A DNA stretch of 5,784 nucleotides, taken from NCBI GenBank assembly GCA_019348445.1, contig JAHWJK010000006.1, forward strand, positions 11,196-16,979, in the 5' to 3' direction. The notes beneath the pieces are model-generated. The model was given only the letters and a program-made list of their open reading frames with translations. It was not told the origin of the DNA and searched no databases. This document shows, in pieces, positions 1-5,650 of the stretch (positions are counted from its first letter, which is position 1; every line of letters begins with the position of its first letter). A program made the translations under genes and the position numbers. The stretch comes from Actinomycetota bacterium. GTDB lineage: Bacteria > Actinomycetota > CADDZG01 > WHSQ01.

Positions 1-505
1 GCACTGCCGGAAGGCGGAACTCGGGAGGCGTCGGGTAGTAGATGAGCTGCGTCGACACAGATGCGAGAACGGCACCGGACCGGTCCAACACCGAGACCGT
101 GAGTGGATAGACCCCAGATTCACTCGTCAGCGCGATCGACTGAAGCTCGTCTACCGGCTGGTCGATCTCACGCACCACGCGGCCACCAGGAGGGATCTCC
201 TCGTCCGGCGCGTCGATCGCGGTGATCAGGCTCGCTTGGAAGGTCGCGGGAACCTCGAAGCTGTCGTGTAGCTCCGAACGACTCAGGACGCGAGCATGGG
301 CCGCAACCGTGACTATGTAGCCGCTGATCGCTGTCGGCCCCGGGTTCGACAGCCGCAGGCGGATCGCAAGCGAATCACCTGGTGCGTGCCACACCGGCTG
401 CCGGATGAGAGCGACATCGAGCTGCCCAGGCTGCCCCCGGGTCGGAGGCGCCGCGGCGATCACGAGCGAGACGGAGGCGAGGATTACGAGGAAGCGGCGG
501 GCCAC
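1..505 (-). CDS. Secreted protein, N-terminal part; probable DUF6049-type protein (truncated at window edge)
   Basis: My reading of the minus strand gives 168 uninterrupted codons running off the left edge, so the C-terminus is missing. The start is GTG at 505, since an in-frame TGA lies two codons upstream. Residues 1-24 look like a Sec signal peptide: VARR, then a hydrophobic core (about 5-19), then small residues before a possible cleavage after AAA (17-19) or TRG (22-24). The exported part looks beta-rich, with phrases typical of Ig-like or CARDB-like folds, such as LRLSNPGPTAISGY, an acidic-proline loop DEEIPPGG and SGVYPLTVSVLDRSG. The 'GVYPL.V.V' phrase resembles, from memory, the actinobacterial DUF6049 proteins (Rv3909 type). 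These sit divergent from pcnA and upstream of murJ, matching the layout here. Secretion is well supported; the family name rests on context and a weak motif match. A generic secreted Ig-like protein is the alternative. Confidence 0.72.
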   Translation of the reverse strand, partial: MARRFLVILASVSLVIAAAPPTRGQPGQLDVALIRQPVWHAPGDSLAIRLRLSNPGPTAISGYIVTVAAHARVLSRSELHDSFEVPATFQASLITAIDAPDEEIPPGGRVVREIDQPVDELQSIALTSESGVYPLTVSVLDRSGAVLASVSTQLIYYPTPPEFRLPAV

Positions 506-513
506 GCCTCAGG

Positions 514-519
514 AGCATA
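514..519 (-). promoter_or_regulatory. Candidate -10 box for a leaderless transcript of the secreted-protein gene
   Basis: On the minus strand the hexamer TATGCT (TAnnnT type) ends eight bases before the GTG at 505, so transcription would begin at or within two bases of the start codon. The only Shine-Dalgarno-like string, GAGG, is one base from the GTG and too close to work normally. Leaderless genes are common in Actinobacteria. No convincing -35 box is visible. This is inference from spacing. Confidence 0.35.
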
Positions 520-561
520 GGGGCGGCGACGGCTTGCGGGCGGGAGGTGCCCTACGTGAAT

Positions 562-587
562 CAGCCTCCCCGCGGGCGGGGAGGCTG
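562..587 (-). terminator. GC-rich perfect hairpin, possible terminator of the KGG gene
   Basis: A perfect inverted repeat has arms CAGCCTCCCC (562-571) and GGGGAGGCTG (578-587) around a six-base centre, and could extend to 12 base pairs with a two-base loop. It lies 30 bases past the stop of the KGG gene and before the next gene on the same strand. No U-tract follows on the minus strand, so it would be an actinobacterial U-less terminator or an RNA-stabilising 3' hairpin. The structure is certain; the role is inferred. Confidence 0.5.
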
Positions 588-617
588 GGAGACCTTGTTT
601 AGTGGGAGGCGGCTACG

Positions 618-815
618 CTACTTCGACCCGCCGATCCGGCCGATCTTTTGATAGAACTCCGAGCCGTAGCGCTGCTTGGTGGTTTCGCCACCTTTCTTTC
701 CGCCGATCTTTCCGATACGTCCGAAATGATCGCCTCCGTAACGCTCTTTCGTGGTGCGACCACCCTTGCGCCCGGCCTCCGATCGGCTCATCTTCGTGGT
801 GGTGTCTTCAGACAT
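618..815 (-). CDS. KGG-repeat stress-induced small protein (YciG-like)
   Basis: A 65-residue, very basic, glycine-rich protein. It contains two imperfect tandem units: GRKGGRTTKERYG (about 15-27) and GKKGGETTKQRYG (about 39-51). Each is followed by an aromatic residue and an IG.IGG segment (HFGRIGKIGGK, then FYQKIGRIGGS). This is the architecture of the KGG / 'stress-induced bacterial acidophilic repeat' family (Pfam KGG, E. coli YciG and relatives), small cytosolic proteins linked to general stress and desiccation, whose biochemical role is poorly known. The start is ATG at 815 because a clean GGAGG (822-826) lies six bases upstream. A longer frame reaching 911 would place the promoter inside the coding region and adds residues unlike the family. 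It is transcribed away from pilT. The general-stress promoter upstream fits the function. Confidence 0.88.
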   Translation of the reverse strand: MSEDTTTKMSRSEAGRKGGRTTKERYGGDHFGRIGKIGGKKGGETTKQRYGSEFYQKIGRIGGSK

Positions 816-821
816 CTGTAA

Positions 822-826
822 CCTCC
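822..826 (-). promoter_or_regulatory. Shine-Dalgarno site fixing the KGG protein start
   Basis: GGAGG on the minus strand sits six bases before the ATG at 815. It is the strongest ribosome binding site in the window and decides the short start over the upstream in-frame ATG at 911. Confidence 0.8.
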
Positions 827-862
827 GCCCTTGCGGTGCTTCCTCGACGTGTGATGAGGTAC

Positions 863-888
863 CTACCCGGGCAGAAGGGTGCCAAAAC
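863..888 (-). promoter_or_regulatory. SigB/SigF-type general-stress promoter of the KGG gene
   Basis: Read on the minus strand, GTTT (888-885) is followed by a 16-base spacer and GGGTAG (868-863). This matches the general-stress sigma consensus, GTTT-N14-17-GGGTA, shared by Bacillus SigB, mycobacterial SigF and Streptomyces SigB-like factors. Predicted initiation near 856 would give a leader of about 40 bases containing the GGAGG site. The gene downstream is a stress-induced KGG protein, so motif and function support each other. The sigma factor itself is not in the window. Confidence 0.6.
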
Positions 889-959
889 GGCTCAACCGAC
901 GTGCCGGACATGCCGATTCCGTTCTAGGTCGAACTTCTGGGAGAAGACAAGACGCGCTG

Positions 960-2045
960 ATGGCCCTCGACATCCAAGAGTTGCTTCGTTACGTCGTCGA
1001 CAAGAAGGCGTCGGATCTTCATGTGAAGGCCGGCGGTCCCCCCTATATCCGGGTCAACGGTCACCTGATGAAGGCCGAATTCGACCCCCTGACTGCTGCG
1101 GACTGCGAGCGCGCGGCGATGGAACTGATGACCGACGATCAGGCGACGCGTTTCAAGCTTGGCGGCGAGGTCGACTTCGCCTACGCGGTCAGCGGCCTCG
1201 GCCGGTTCCGCGTCAACGTCTTTCGCCAGCGCGGGAGTGTCGGCATAGCCATCCGGCGCATCCTGCCGGGCTCGCCCTCGTTCGAGACCCTGGGATTGCC
1301 GCCCGTCGTTAAAACCCTTGCCGCGGAGCATCGCGGTCTCATCCTGATCACGGGTCCGACTTCATCGGGGAAGACGACCACCACCGGAGCGATGATCAAT
1401 CACATCAACGCGACGCGGTCGTGTCACATCCTGACGATCGAAGACCCGATCGAGATCCTGCACGCCGATCGCGAGGCGATCGTGAACCAGCGCGAGATCG
1501 GTCTCGACACGAACAGCTTCGCCTCGGCTCTGCGGTCGGCGATGCGGCAAGACCCCGACGTGATCTTCGTCGGCGAGATCCGTGATCCCGACACCGTGAA
1601 GGCCGCGCTACAGGCGGCCGAGACCGGTCACCTCGTCATCTCGACGCTGCACACGACCGACGTCCCGGAGACGGTCAACCGCATGATCGACTTCTTCCCG
1701 CCGCATCAGCAGAAACAGATCCGTGTGTCGCTCGCGGCGTCGTTGAAAGGGATCATGTCGCAGCGCTTGCTTCCGCGAAAAGATGGAGGCGGGCGCGTCC
1801 CGGCGATCGAAGTCATGGTCATGAACGGCCGGATCCACGATCTGATCCTCGACCCAGATCGAACGCACGAGATCATCGACATCGTTGCGCAATCCGGCTT
1901 CTACGGGATGCAGACTTTCGATCAGGCGCTTCTGAATCTGTATCGCGCAGGACTCGTGAATCTCGAGGACGCGCGTGCCGCAGCATCCAACCAGCACGAT
2001 TTCGAGCTCGCCCTCCGCCAAGAAGGCCTGCAGACAGTCTCATAA
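960..2045 (+). CDS. pilT: Type IV pilus retraction ATPase, PilT family
   Basis: A complete 361-residue protein, normal for PilT (about 345-370). PilT hexamers at the inner-membrane base of type IV pili use ATP to depolymerise pilin, driving twitching and DNA uptake. The N-terminus (IQELLRYVVDKKASDLHVKAGG) is the typical opening of a PilT N-domain. The ATPase core has Walker A GPTSSGKT (132-139, K138), an Asp box around IEDPIE (160-165), Walker B with DPDVIFVGEIRD (198-209, catalytic E206), and a His box HLVISTLHT (224-232). The retraction-linked AIRNLIRE region is only loosely kept as GRIHDLIL (290-297), and Walker A has SS where the family usually has GS. The ATG at 960 is chosen because the family pattern begins there; the frame is open to an ATG at 879, but those residues look like non-coding sequence. 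A purine-rich GGGAGAAG at 939-946 is rather far upstream for a Shine-Dalgarno site. No pilB, pilC or pilin gene is nearby. PilB and GspE are excluded by size and missing N-domains. Confidence 0.92.
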   Translation: MALDIQELLRYVVDKKASDLHVKAGGPPYIRVNGHLMKAEFDPLTAADCERAAMELMTDDQATRFKLGGEVDFAYAVSGLGRFRVNVFRQRGSVGIAIRRILPGSPSFETLGLPPVVKTLAAEHRGLILITGPTSSGKTTTTGAMINHINATRSCHILTIEDPIEILHADREAIVNQREIGLDTNSFASALRSAMRQDPDVIFVGEIRDPDTVKAALQAAETGHLVISTLHTTDVPETVNRMIDFFPPHQQKQIRVSLAASLKGIMSQRLLPRKDGGGRVPAIEVMVMNGRIHDLILDPDRTHEIIDIVAQSGFYGMQTFDQALLNLYRAGLVNLEDARAAASNQHDFELALRQEGLQTVS

Positions 2046-2064
2046 CCGTTCTCTGCTAACAATC

Positions 2065-2122
2065 CGCCCCCTAACGGGCGTGCTGCGACGCGCAGAACGC
2101 TGACGTTCCCTCGCTTAACGTC
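2065..2122 (+). repeat. Three successive small dyads between pilT and the CCA-adding enzyme gene
   Basis: The 83-base gap holds three perfect short inverted repeats in a row: CGCCC/GGGCG (2065-2069, 2076-2080), CTGCG/CGCAG with a three-base loop (2083-2087, 2091-2095), and GACGTT/AACGTC (2102-2107, 2117-2122). No U-tract follows the first two, so they would be weak terminators for pilT. The third overlaps the candidate promoter of the next gene and could be an operator. The repeats are plainly there, but short dyads arise often in GC-rich DNA. Confidence 0.4.
2116..2121 (+). promoter_or_regulatory. Candidate -10 box for a leaderless transcript of the CCA-adding enzyme gene
   Basis: TAACGT (TAnnnT type) ends seven bases before the ATG at 2129, the spacing expected when transcription begins at the A of the start codon. 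No Shine-Dalgarno-like purine stretch lies in front of this ATG, which favours leaderless translation. No clear -35 box is visible. The hexamer overlaps one arm of the GACGTT/AACGTC dyad. Confidence 0.4.
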
Positions 2123-2128
2123 GCGGCT

Positions 2129-3550
2129 ATGGAAACCGTGTCGGAGCTGCTGTCCGACGACTCCCTCGTGATGCGACTCGCGGCCGCTTTCAGGCGCGCC
2201 GGCCACGATCTCTACCTCGTCGGGGGGCCGGTACGGGACATGTACCTGCGCCGCCCCCACGTCGATCTCGACTTCTCTACGGGAGCGACTCCCGAAGAGA
2301 CGCTCGAGATCGTGAAGAAGCTGTCGACGACTCAATGGCTGCAGGGGATGAAGTTCGGAACTGTGGGAGCCGAGATCGATGGGGTCCATCTCGAGATCAC
2401 GACCTTCAGAACCGAGCGCTACGAGGTCGACTCGCGCCACCCTCGGGTCGAGTTCGAATCGGACGTCGAGACCGACCTCTCTCGCCGTGACTTCACGGTC
2501 AACGCGGTGGCGATGCGCCTTCCCGAAAAGACGATCGTGGATCCGTTCGGCGGTCTCGATGACATCAAGGAGCGAGTCCTTGAAACTCCGATCCATCCCG
2601 ACGACTCGTTCTCGGACGATCCGTTGCGGATGCTTCGTGCATTCAGGTTCGCCTCCCAGCTCGACTTCCGGATCTCACAGGACGTTCTCGATTCCGTCGC
2701 GCGGCTAAAGGAGAAGTTGCGGACCGTCTCCGCCGAGCGCATCGCGGACGAGCTGGCAAAGCTTCTGCTGGGGGAGCGCCCGGGGCCGGCGCTCGAGCAA
2801 GCAGACGCGACCGGGCTCACCGACGAGTTCTTGCCCGAGCTATCCGGCCTCAAGCTCGAGCAGGATCCGGTGCACCGTCACAAGGACGTCTTCCATCACA
2901 CACTGGCGGTGTTGGAACGGACCGAGCCCATCCTGCAGCTGCGGCTTGCAGCTCTGCTCCATGACGTCGGCAAACCGAAGACGCGTCGGATCGGGCCCGA
3001 GGGGGTCTCGTTCCACCACCACGAGGTAGTCGGTGCCGACATGGCGCGGGAACGTCTGCGTGCACTCCGATACCCGAACGAGATCGTCGATTCGGTAGCG
3101 GAGATGATCCGTTTGCACCATCGGTTCCATACCTATCGATTGGGATGGAGCGATGCAGCGGTGAGGAGATACGTACGCGACGCGGGCCCCTTGTTGGGCT
3201 TGCTGAACGCGTTGGTGCGTGCCGATTGCACGACGCGTAACGCGGAGAAGGCGAAACGACTGGCGGCGCGCATGGACGAGCTCGAGGACCGCATCAGCGA
3301 GCTGGCGGCCCGCGAAGAGATCGACAAGATGCGCCCGGAGCTCGACGGAGGTCAGATCATGGCGTATCTCGGTATCCCTCCAGGCCCCCTCGTGGGCCAG
3401 GCACGCGATTTCATGATGGAGCTGCGTCTCGATGAAGGGCTTCTGGGTGAAGACGAGGCGTACGCGAGGCTCGACGCGTGGGCCCGCGAGCATGGCATCG
3501 AGCCGGCCGGAACGCGCGTGCCGCCCAAAGAAAAGAAGAAAGACGCATGA
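2129..3550 (+). CDS. cca: CCA-adding tRNA nucleotidyltransferase with C-terminal HD domain
   Basis: This 473-residue cytosolic enzyme adds or repairs the 3' CCA end of tRNAs using CTP and ATP without a template. Class II motifs occur in order: motif A YLVGGPVRD...VDLDF (29-49, metal ligands D46 and D48), motif B RRDFTVNA (119-126), motif C DPLRMLRAFRFA (164-175) and motif D-like ERIADELAKLL (203-213). A C-terminal HD domain follows, with HKDVFHH (251-257), LLHDVGK (276-282), HHHE (296-299) and LHH (329-331); it may carry phosphohydrolase activity. Size and layout match the actinobacterial type (M. tuberculosis pcnA, about 480 residues), and the name poly(A) polymerase used in some annotations probably does not apply. 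The tail is lysine-rich (PPKEKKKDA). The ATG at 2129 fits the family start, has no Shine-Dalgarno site and follows a possible leaderless promoter. The stop codon overlaps the start of the methyltransferase gene. Confidence 0.95.
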   Translation: METVSELLSDDSLVMRLAAAFRRAGHDLYLVGGPVRDMYLRRPHVDLDFSTGATPEETLEIVKKLSTTQWLQGMKFGTVGAEIDGVHLEITTFRTERYEVDSRHPRVEFESDVETDLSRRDFTVNAVAMRLPEKTIVDPFGGLDDIKERVLETPIHPDDSFSDDPLRMLRAFRFASQLDFRISQDVLDSVARLKEKLRTVSAERIADELAKLLLGERPGPALEQADATGLTDEFLPELSGLKLEQDPVHRHKDVFHHTLAVLERTEPILQLRLAALLHDVGKPKTRRIGPEGVSFHHHEVVGADMARERLRALRYPNEIVDSVAEMIRLHHRFHTYRLGWSDAAVRRYVRDAGPLLGLLNALVRADCTTRNAEKAKRLAARMDELEDRISELAAREEIDKMRPELDGGQIMAYLGIPPGPLVGQARDFMMELRLDEGLLGEDEAYARLDAWAREHGIEPAGTRVPPKEKKKDA

Positions 3551-4293
3551 ACCGTCCGCAGCATCCGGGAAGTCCTTACTTCGCGGACGTTGGTGATCGG
3601 CTCGGGGCCAACTACCTTCGCTACAGCTTCACGAAGGGCACCGACCAAGAGGTCGCGTTCCTTCTGGAGCTGCTCGATCTCTCCGAAGGCGCGCGCGTCC
3701 TCGACGTCGGATGTGGCCCCGGTCGTCACGTCATACCGCTCGCGCAAGCCGGGCTGAACGTGACCGGGGTGGACGTGTCCGAGCGGTTGCTCGGGATCGC
3801 GCGCGACGCAGCCAACGAAGCCGATCTCGGGGGGCGTGTCGCGTTATTCGACTGTGACGCGCGCACGATGCCGTTCGAAGACGAGTTCGACGCGGTCATC
3901 TCGATCTGCCAGGGAGGCTTCGGTTTGATGGGCCGCGACGATGGTCTCGTCCTCCGGCGGATGATGGAAGCGACAAAGCGCGGTGGTGTCGTGGTCGTCA
4001 CTGCGTTCAGCGCGTATTTCGAAGCCGCCGCCGCACGACCTGAAGCGCATATCGACGTCGACAACGGCATCGTGCACGAACGCGCGCGGATCAAAGAAGC
4101 GAACGGGGCGGAAACGGAAACCGATCTGTGGACGAGCGTCTACACCCCACGCGAGCTGCGCTTGCTGGCGCTCGGAGTGGGCCTAGTTCCGGAACACGTG
4201 TGGTCCGTCGAACCCGGAGGGTTCGCGCGCCGGCCCCCGGATCTTGAGCACCCGGAGTTCATGCTCGTGGCGCGAAAGCCTCGTCCGGCTTAG
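3547..4293 (+). CDS. Class I SAM-dependent methyltransferase, substrate unknown
   Basis: A 248-residue soluble protein with a Rossmann-type methyltransferase fold. SAM-binding motif I is VLDVGCGPGRH (51-61), an acidic residue follows strand 2 (VDVSE, D76), a D.D motif before TMPF (102-110) fits adenine contact, and motif IV is EFDAVISI (113-120). It belongs with the Methyltransf_11/25-type families. The N-terminal stretch NYLRYSFTKGTDQEV (22-36) looks like a conserved family signature, but I cannot name a substrate; a small molecule or an RNA/protein target are both possible. The ATG overlaps the stop of the CCA-adding enzyme gene as ATGA, showing translational coupling. An A/G-rich run just upstream (about 3528-3542) may assist initiation. 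An in-frame ATG at 3478 lies inside the previous gene and is not needed. The last 35 bases overlap the MFS gene on the opposite strand. Confidence 0.88.
   Translation: MNRPQHPGSPYFADVGDRLGANYLRYSFTKGTDQEVAFLLELLDLSEGARVLDVGCGPGRHVIPLAQAGLNVTGVDVSERLLGIARDAANEADLGGRVALFDCDARTMPFEDEFDAVISICQGGFGLMGRDDGLVLRRMMEATKRGGVVVVTAFSAYFEAAAARPEAHIDVDNGIVHERARIKEANGAETETDLWTSVYTPRELRLLALGVGLVPEHVWSVEPGGFARRPPDLEHPEFMLVARKPRPA
4259..4293. other. Convergent overlap of methyltransferase and MFS coding ends
   Basis: The methyltransferase stop (TAG, 4291-4293) lies beyond the MFS stop on the other strand (4259-4261), so 35 bases code on both strands. The overlap encodes the C-terminal tail of each protein (MLVARKPRPA of the methyltransferase, DEAFAPRA of the transporter). 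No terminator hairpin is evident at the junction, so transcripts probably run into one another. Confidence 0.85.
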
Positions 4294-5560
4294 CCGCGAT
4301 CAGGGGCATGCCCGCGTTCTTCATCGTGCGGCCCATGACGAAGCAACCGATCAGGGACACGATGCCGACCACGACGAGACGAGGGCGCAACGAGATGTCG
4401 CCGCCGATGACCATGCCGGCGGCCGCGGCGACGCTGGCCAGGTTGTAGAGGATGTCGTAGAGCGCGAACGCTCGTCCGCGCAACCGATCGGGAAGGTCCT
4501 GTTGCACCTCGGCATCGACCGCGACCTTGCTCACGAACCCGCCGAGGCCACCGAGGAACGTGAGGGCTAAGAGGGCCGGGATGTTCACGACACCCCCGAG
4601 GGTGATGATCGCTACGCCTGAGATCGCGAAGCCCAGGACGATCAACCCTCCGTTCGCGAGCCGCCGTCCCAGAAGTGGCGCGGTCGCAGCGCCGGCGAAC
4701 GCTCCCGCGCCCGCGGCGCCCAGAGCCACCGCGCTGGAAGACACGCGTCCCAGGTCACCGAGCTCGCCGGGAAATACCTGTTTGATGACGAGGATCGCGG
4801 CGACGACGACGAACATGCCGATCGTTCGCAAGACGAAGATGGCGATCAGCGACAGGCGCGCCGGCTTCCGGACCCAGATCTCGCGCACGCCCTCCGCGAG
4901 CTCTTTGTTAACGCGCACCACGGCCTCGGTTACGGATTCGGACGGCGGATGGGGATGATCGAGTCGCGAGGAGATACGACCGAGGACGAATGCCGCCGAC
5001 GCGTAGATGAGAGCCGCAGTAACGAAGGCCGCGTCTTGTCCGATGACTCCGGCACCGAAGATTCCAATCGCGCCACCGAGTAGGGCGGAGATCATCCCCG
5101 CACCGCTCGACAGCGAATTGCCGCTGAGCAGGTGGTGCTCGTGGAGGAGCACGGGGAGCACCGCGCCCTTGGTGGCGAGGAACACCCGCCCCAAGCTCAT
5201 CAGCAGGAGAGCGGCGACGAAGAGAGGCTGCTGTCCCTCGAACACGAGCGTCCACACGGGCAACGTCAGCAAGAGCCCGGTGCGGATGAGATTCGCCCAC
5301 TGCATCAGCGCCCGGCGCGGCCAGCGATCGACGAAGACGCCGACGTAGGGGCCGATCAGCGAGTACGGCACGAGCGTCAGCGCGAACAAGGCGAGGATGC
5401 GCGTCGGCGTACCCGCCGAGAGTGGGTCCAGGATCAAGACCTTGGCGAGGATCGCCTGCGCGAACCCATCGGCCGCCTGACCGAGGACCTGCCCCCCTAT
5501 AAGCGAGCGGAAATCGCGCTCGCGCAACATCTCAAACCGGTCGGTTGGTGACGTGGCCAC
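4259..5560 (-). CDS. MFS transporter, 12 transmembrane helices, substrate unknown
   Basis: A 433-residue inner-membrane protein of the major facilitator superfamily, probably a proton-coupled exporter. It has two six-helix halves (hydrophobic stretches about 20-197 and 236-410) joined by a charged cytoplasmic loop (198-234). The signature between helices 2 and 3 is GVFVDRWPRR (74-83). The C-half has PDRLRGRAFALYDILYN (357-373), a phrase common in the MFS_1/MFS_3 (EntS-like) exporters. The N-terminus LRERDFRSLIGGQ is also usual for this group. I use GTG at 5560; the ATG at 5530 (residue 11) is a reasonable alternative, and neither has a well-spaced Shine-Dalgarno site (an AGG lies two bases before the GTG, and GAGGG lies too far upstream). 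It is convergent with the methyltransferase. Substrate cannot be read from the sequence. Confidence 0.88.
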   Translation of the reverse strand: MATSPTDRFEMLRERDFRSLIGGQVLGQAADGFAQAILAKVLILDPLSAGTPTRILALFALTLVPYSLIGPYVGVFVDRWPRRALMQWANLIRTGLLLTLPVWTLVFEGQQPLFVAALLLMSLGRVFLATKGAVLPVLLHEHHLLSGNSLSSGAGMISALLGGAIGIFGAGVIGQDAAFVTAALIYASAAFVLGRISSRLDHPHPPSESVTEAVVRVNKELAEGVREIWVRKPARLSLIAIFVLRTIGMFVVVAAILVIKQVFPGELGDLGRVSSSAVALGAAGAGAFAGAATAPLLGRRLANGGLIVLGFAISGVAIITLGGVVNIPALLALTFLGGLGGFVSKVAVDAEVQQDLPDRLRGRAFALYDILYNLASVAAAAGMVIGGDISLRPRLVVVGIVSLIGCFVMGRTMKNAGMPLIAAKPDEAFAPRA

Positions 5561-5604
5561 GGCCTAACTTTGGCACCCTCCGATAACCCGAAGTGCCGTC
5601 ACAG

Positions 5605-5630
5605 AAAAAGGGCCGCCCCGAAGGGCGGCC
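5605..5630 (-). terminator. Intrinsic terminator with TTCG tetraloop
   Basis: Read on the minus strand, an 8-bp perfect stem GGCCGCCC/GGGCGGCC (5611-5618 and 5623-5630) encloses a TTCG loop, and a run of five T follows one base later (5609-5605). This is a textbook Rho-independent terminator. It lies 20 bases past the stop of the gene entering from the right and separates it from the MFS gene, so the MFS gene likely has its own promoter in the short interval 5561-5604. Confidence 0.88.
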
Positions 5631-5650
5631 GGAAACGATGGGTCGTGGAT

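Noticed and set aside
875..888. TGGCAC-like sigma-54 promoter on the minus strand before the KGG gene
   Set aside because: The GG and GC elements are nine rather than ten bases apart and the -12 box is imperfect; sigma-54 is rare in Actinobacteria, and the GTTT-N16-GGGTAG match in the same place explains the site better.
816..911. N-terminal extension of the KGG protein to an ATG at 911
   Set aside because: The added 32 residues do not resemble the family, the extension covers the predicted promoter, and a strong ribosome binding site supports the ATG at 815.
879..959. N-terminal extension of PilT by 27 residues
   Set aside because: PilT proteins begin close to the IQELL segment, and the arginine-rich extension overlaps the intergenic promoter region.
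602..1312. 236-codon plus-strand open frame over the KGG gene and the start of pilT
   Set aside because: Arginine/serine-rich translation without family features; a shadow of genes in other frames, typical of GC-rich DNA.
1922..2596. 224-codon minus-strand open frame opposite the end of pilT and start of cca
   Set aside because: It lies antisense to two well-supported genes and has no recognisable domain; its reading follows from codon bias on the other strand.
2840..3493. 217-codon minus-strand open frame opposite cca
   Set aside because: Fully antisense to the HD-domain region of cca, with no domain pattern or ribosome binding site.
4908..5300. 130-codon minus-strand frame inside the MFS gene
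   Set aside because: Out-of-frame shadow; the MFS frame has consistent transmembrane segments and motifs across the same bases.
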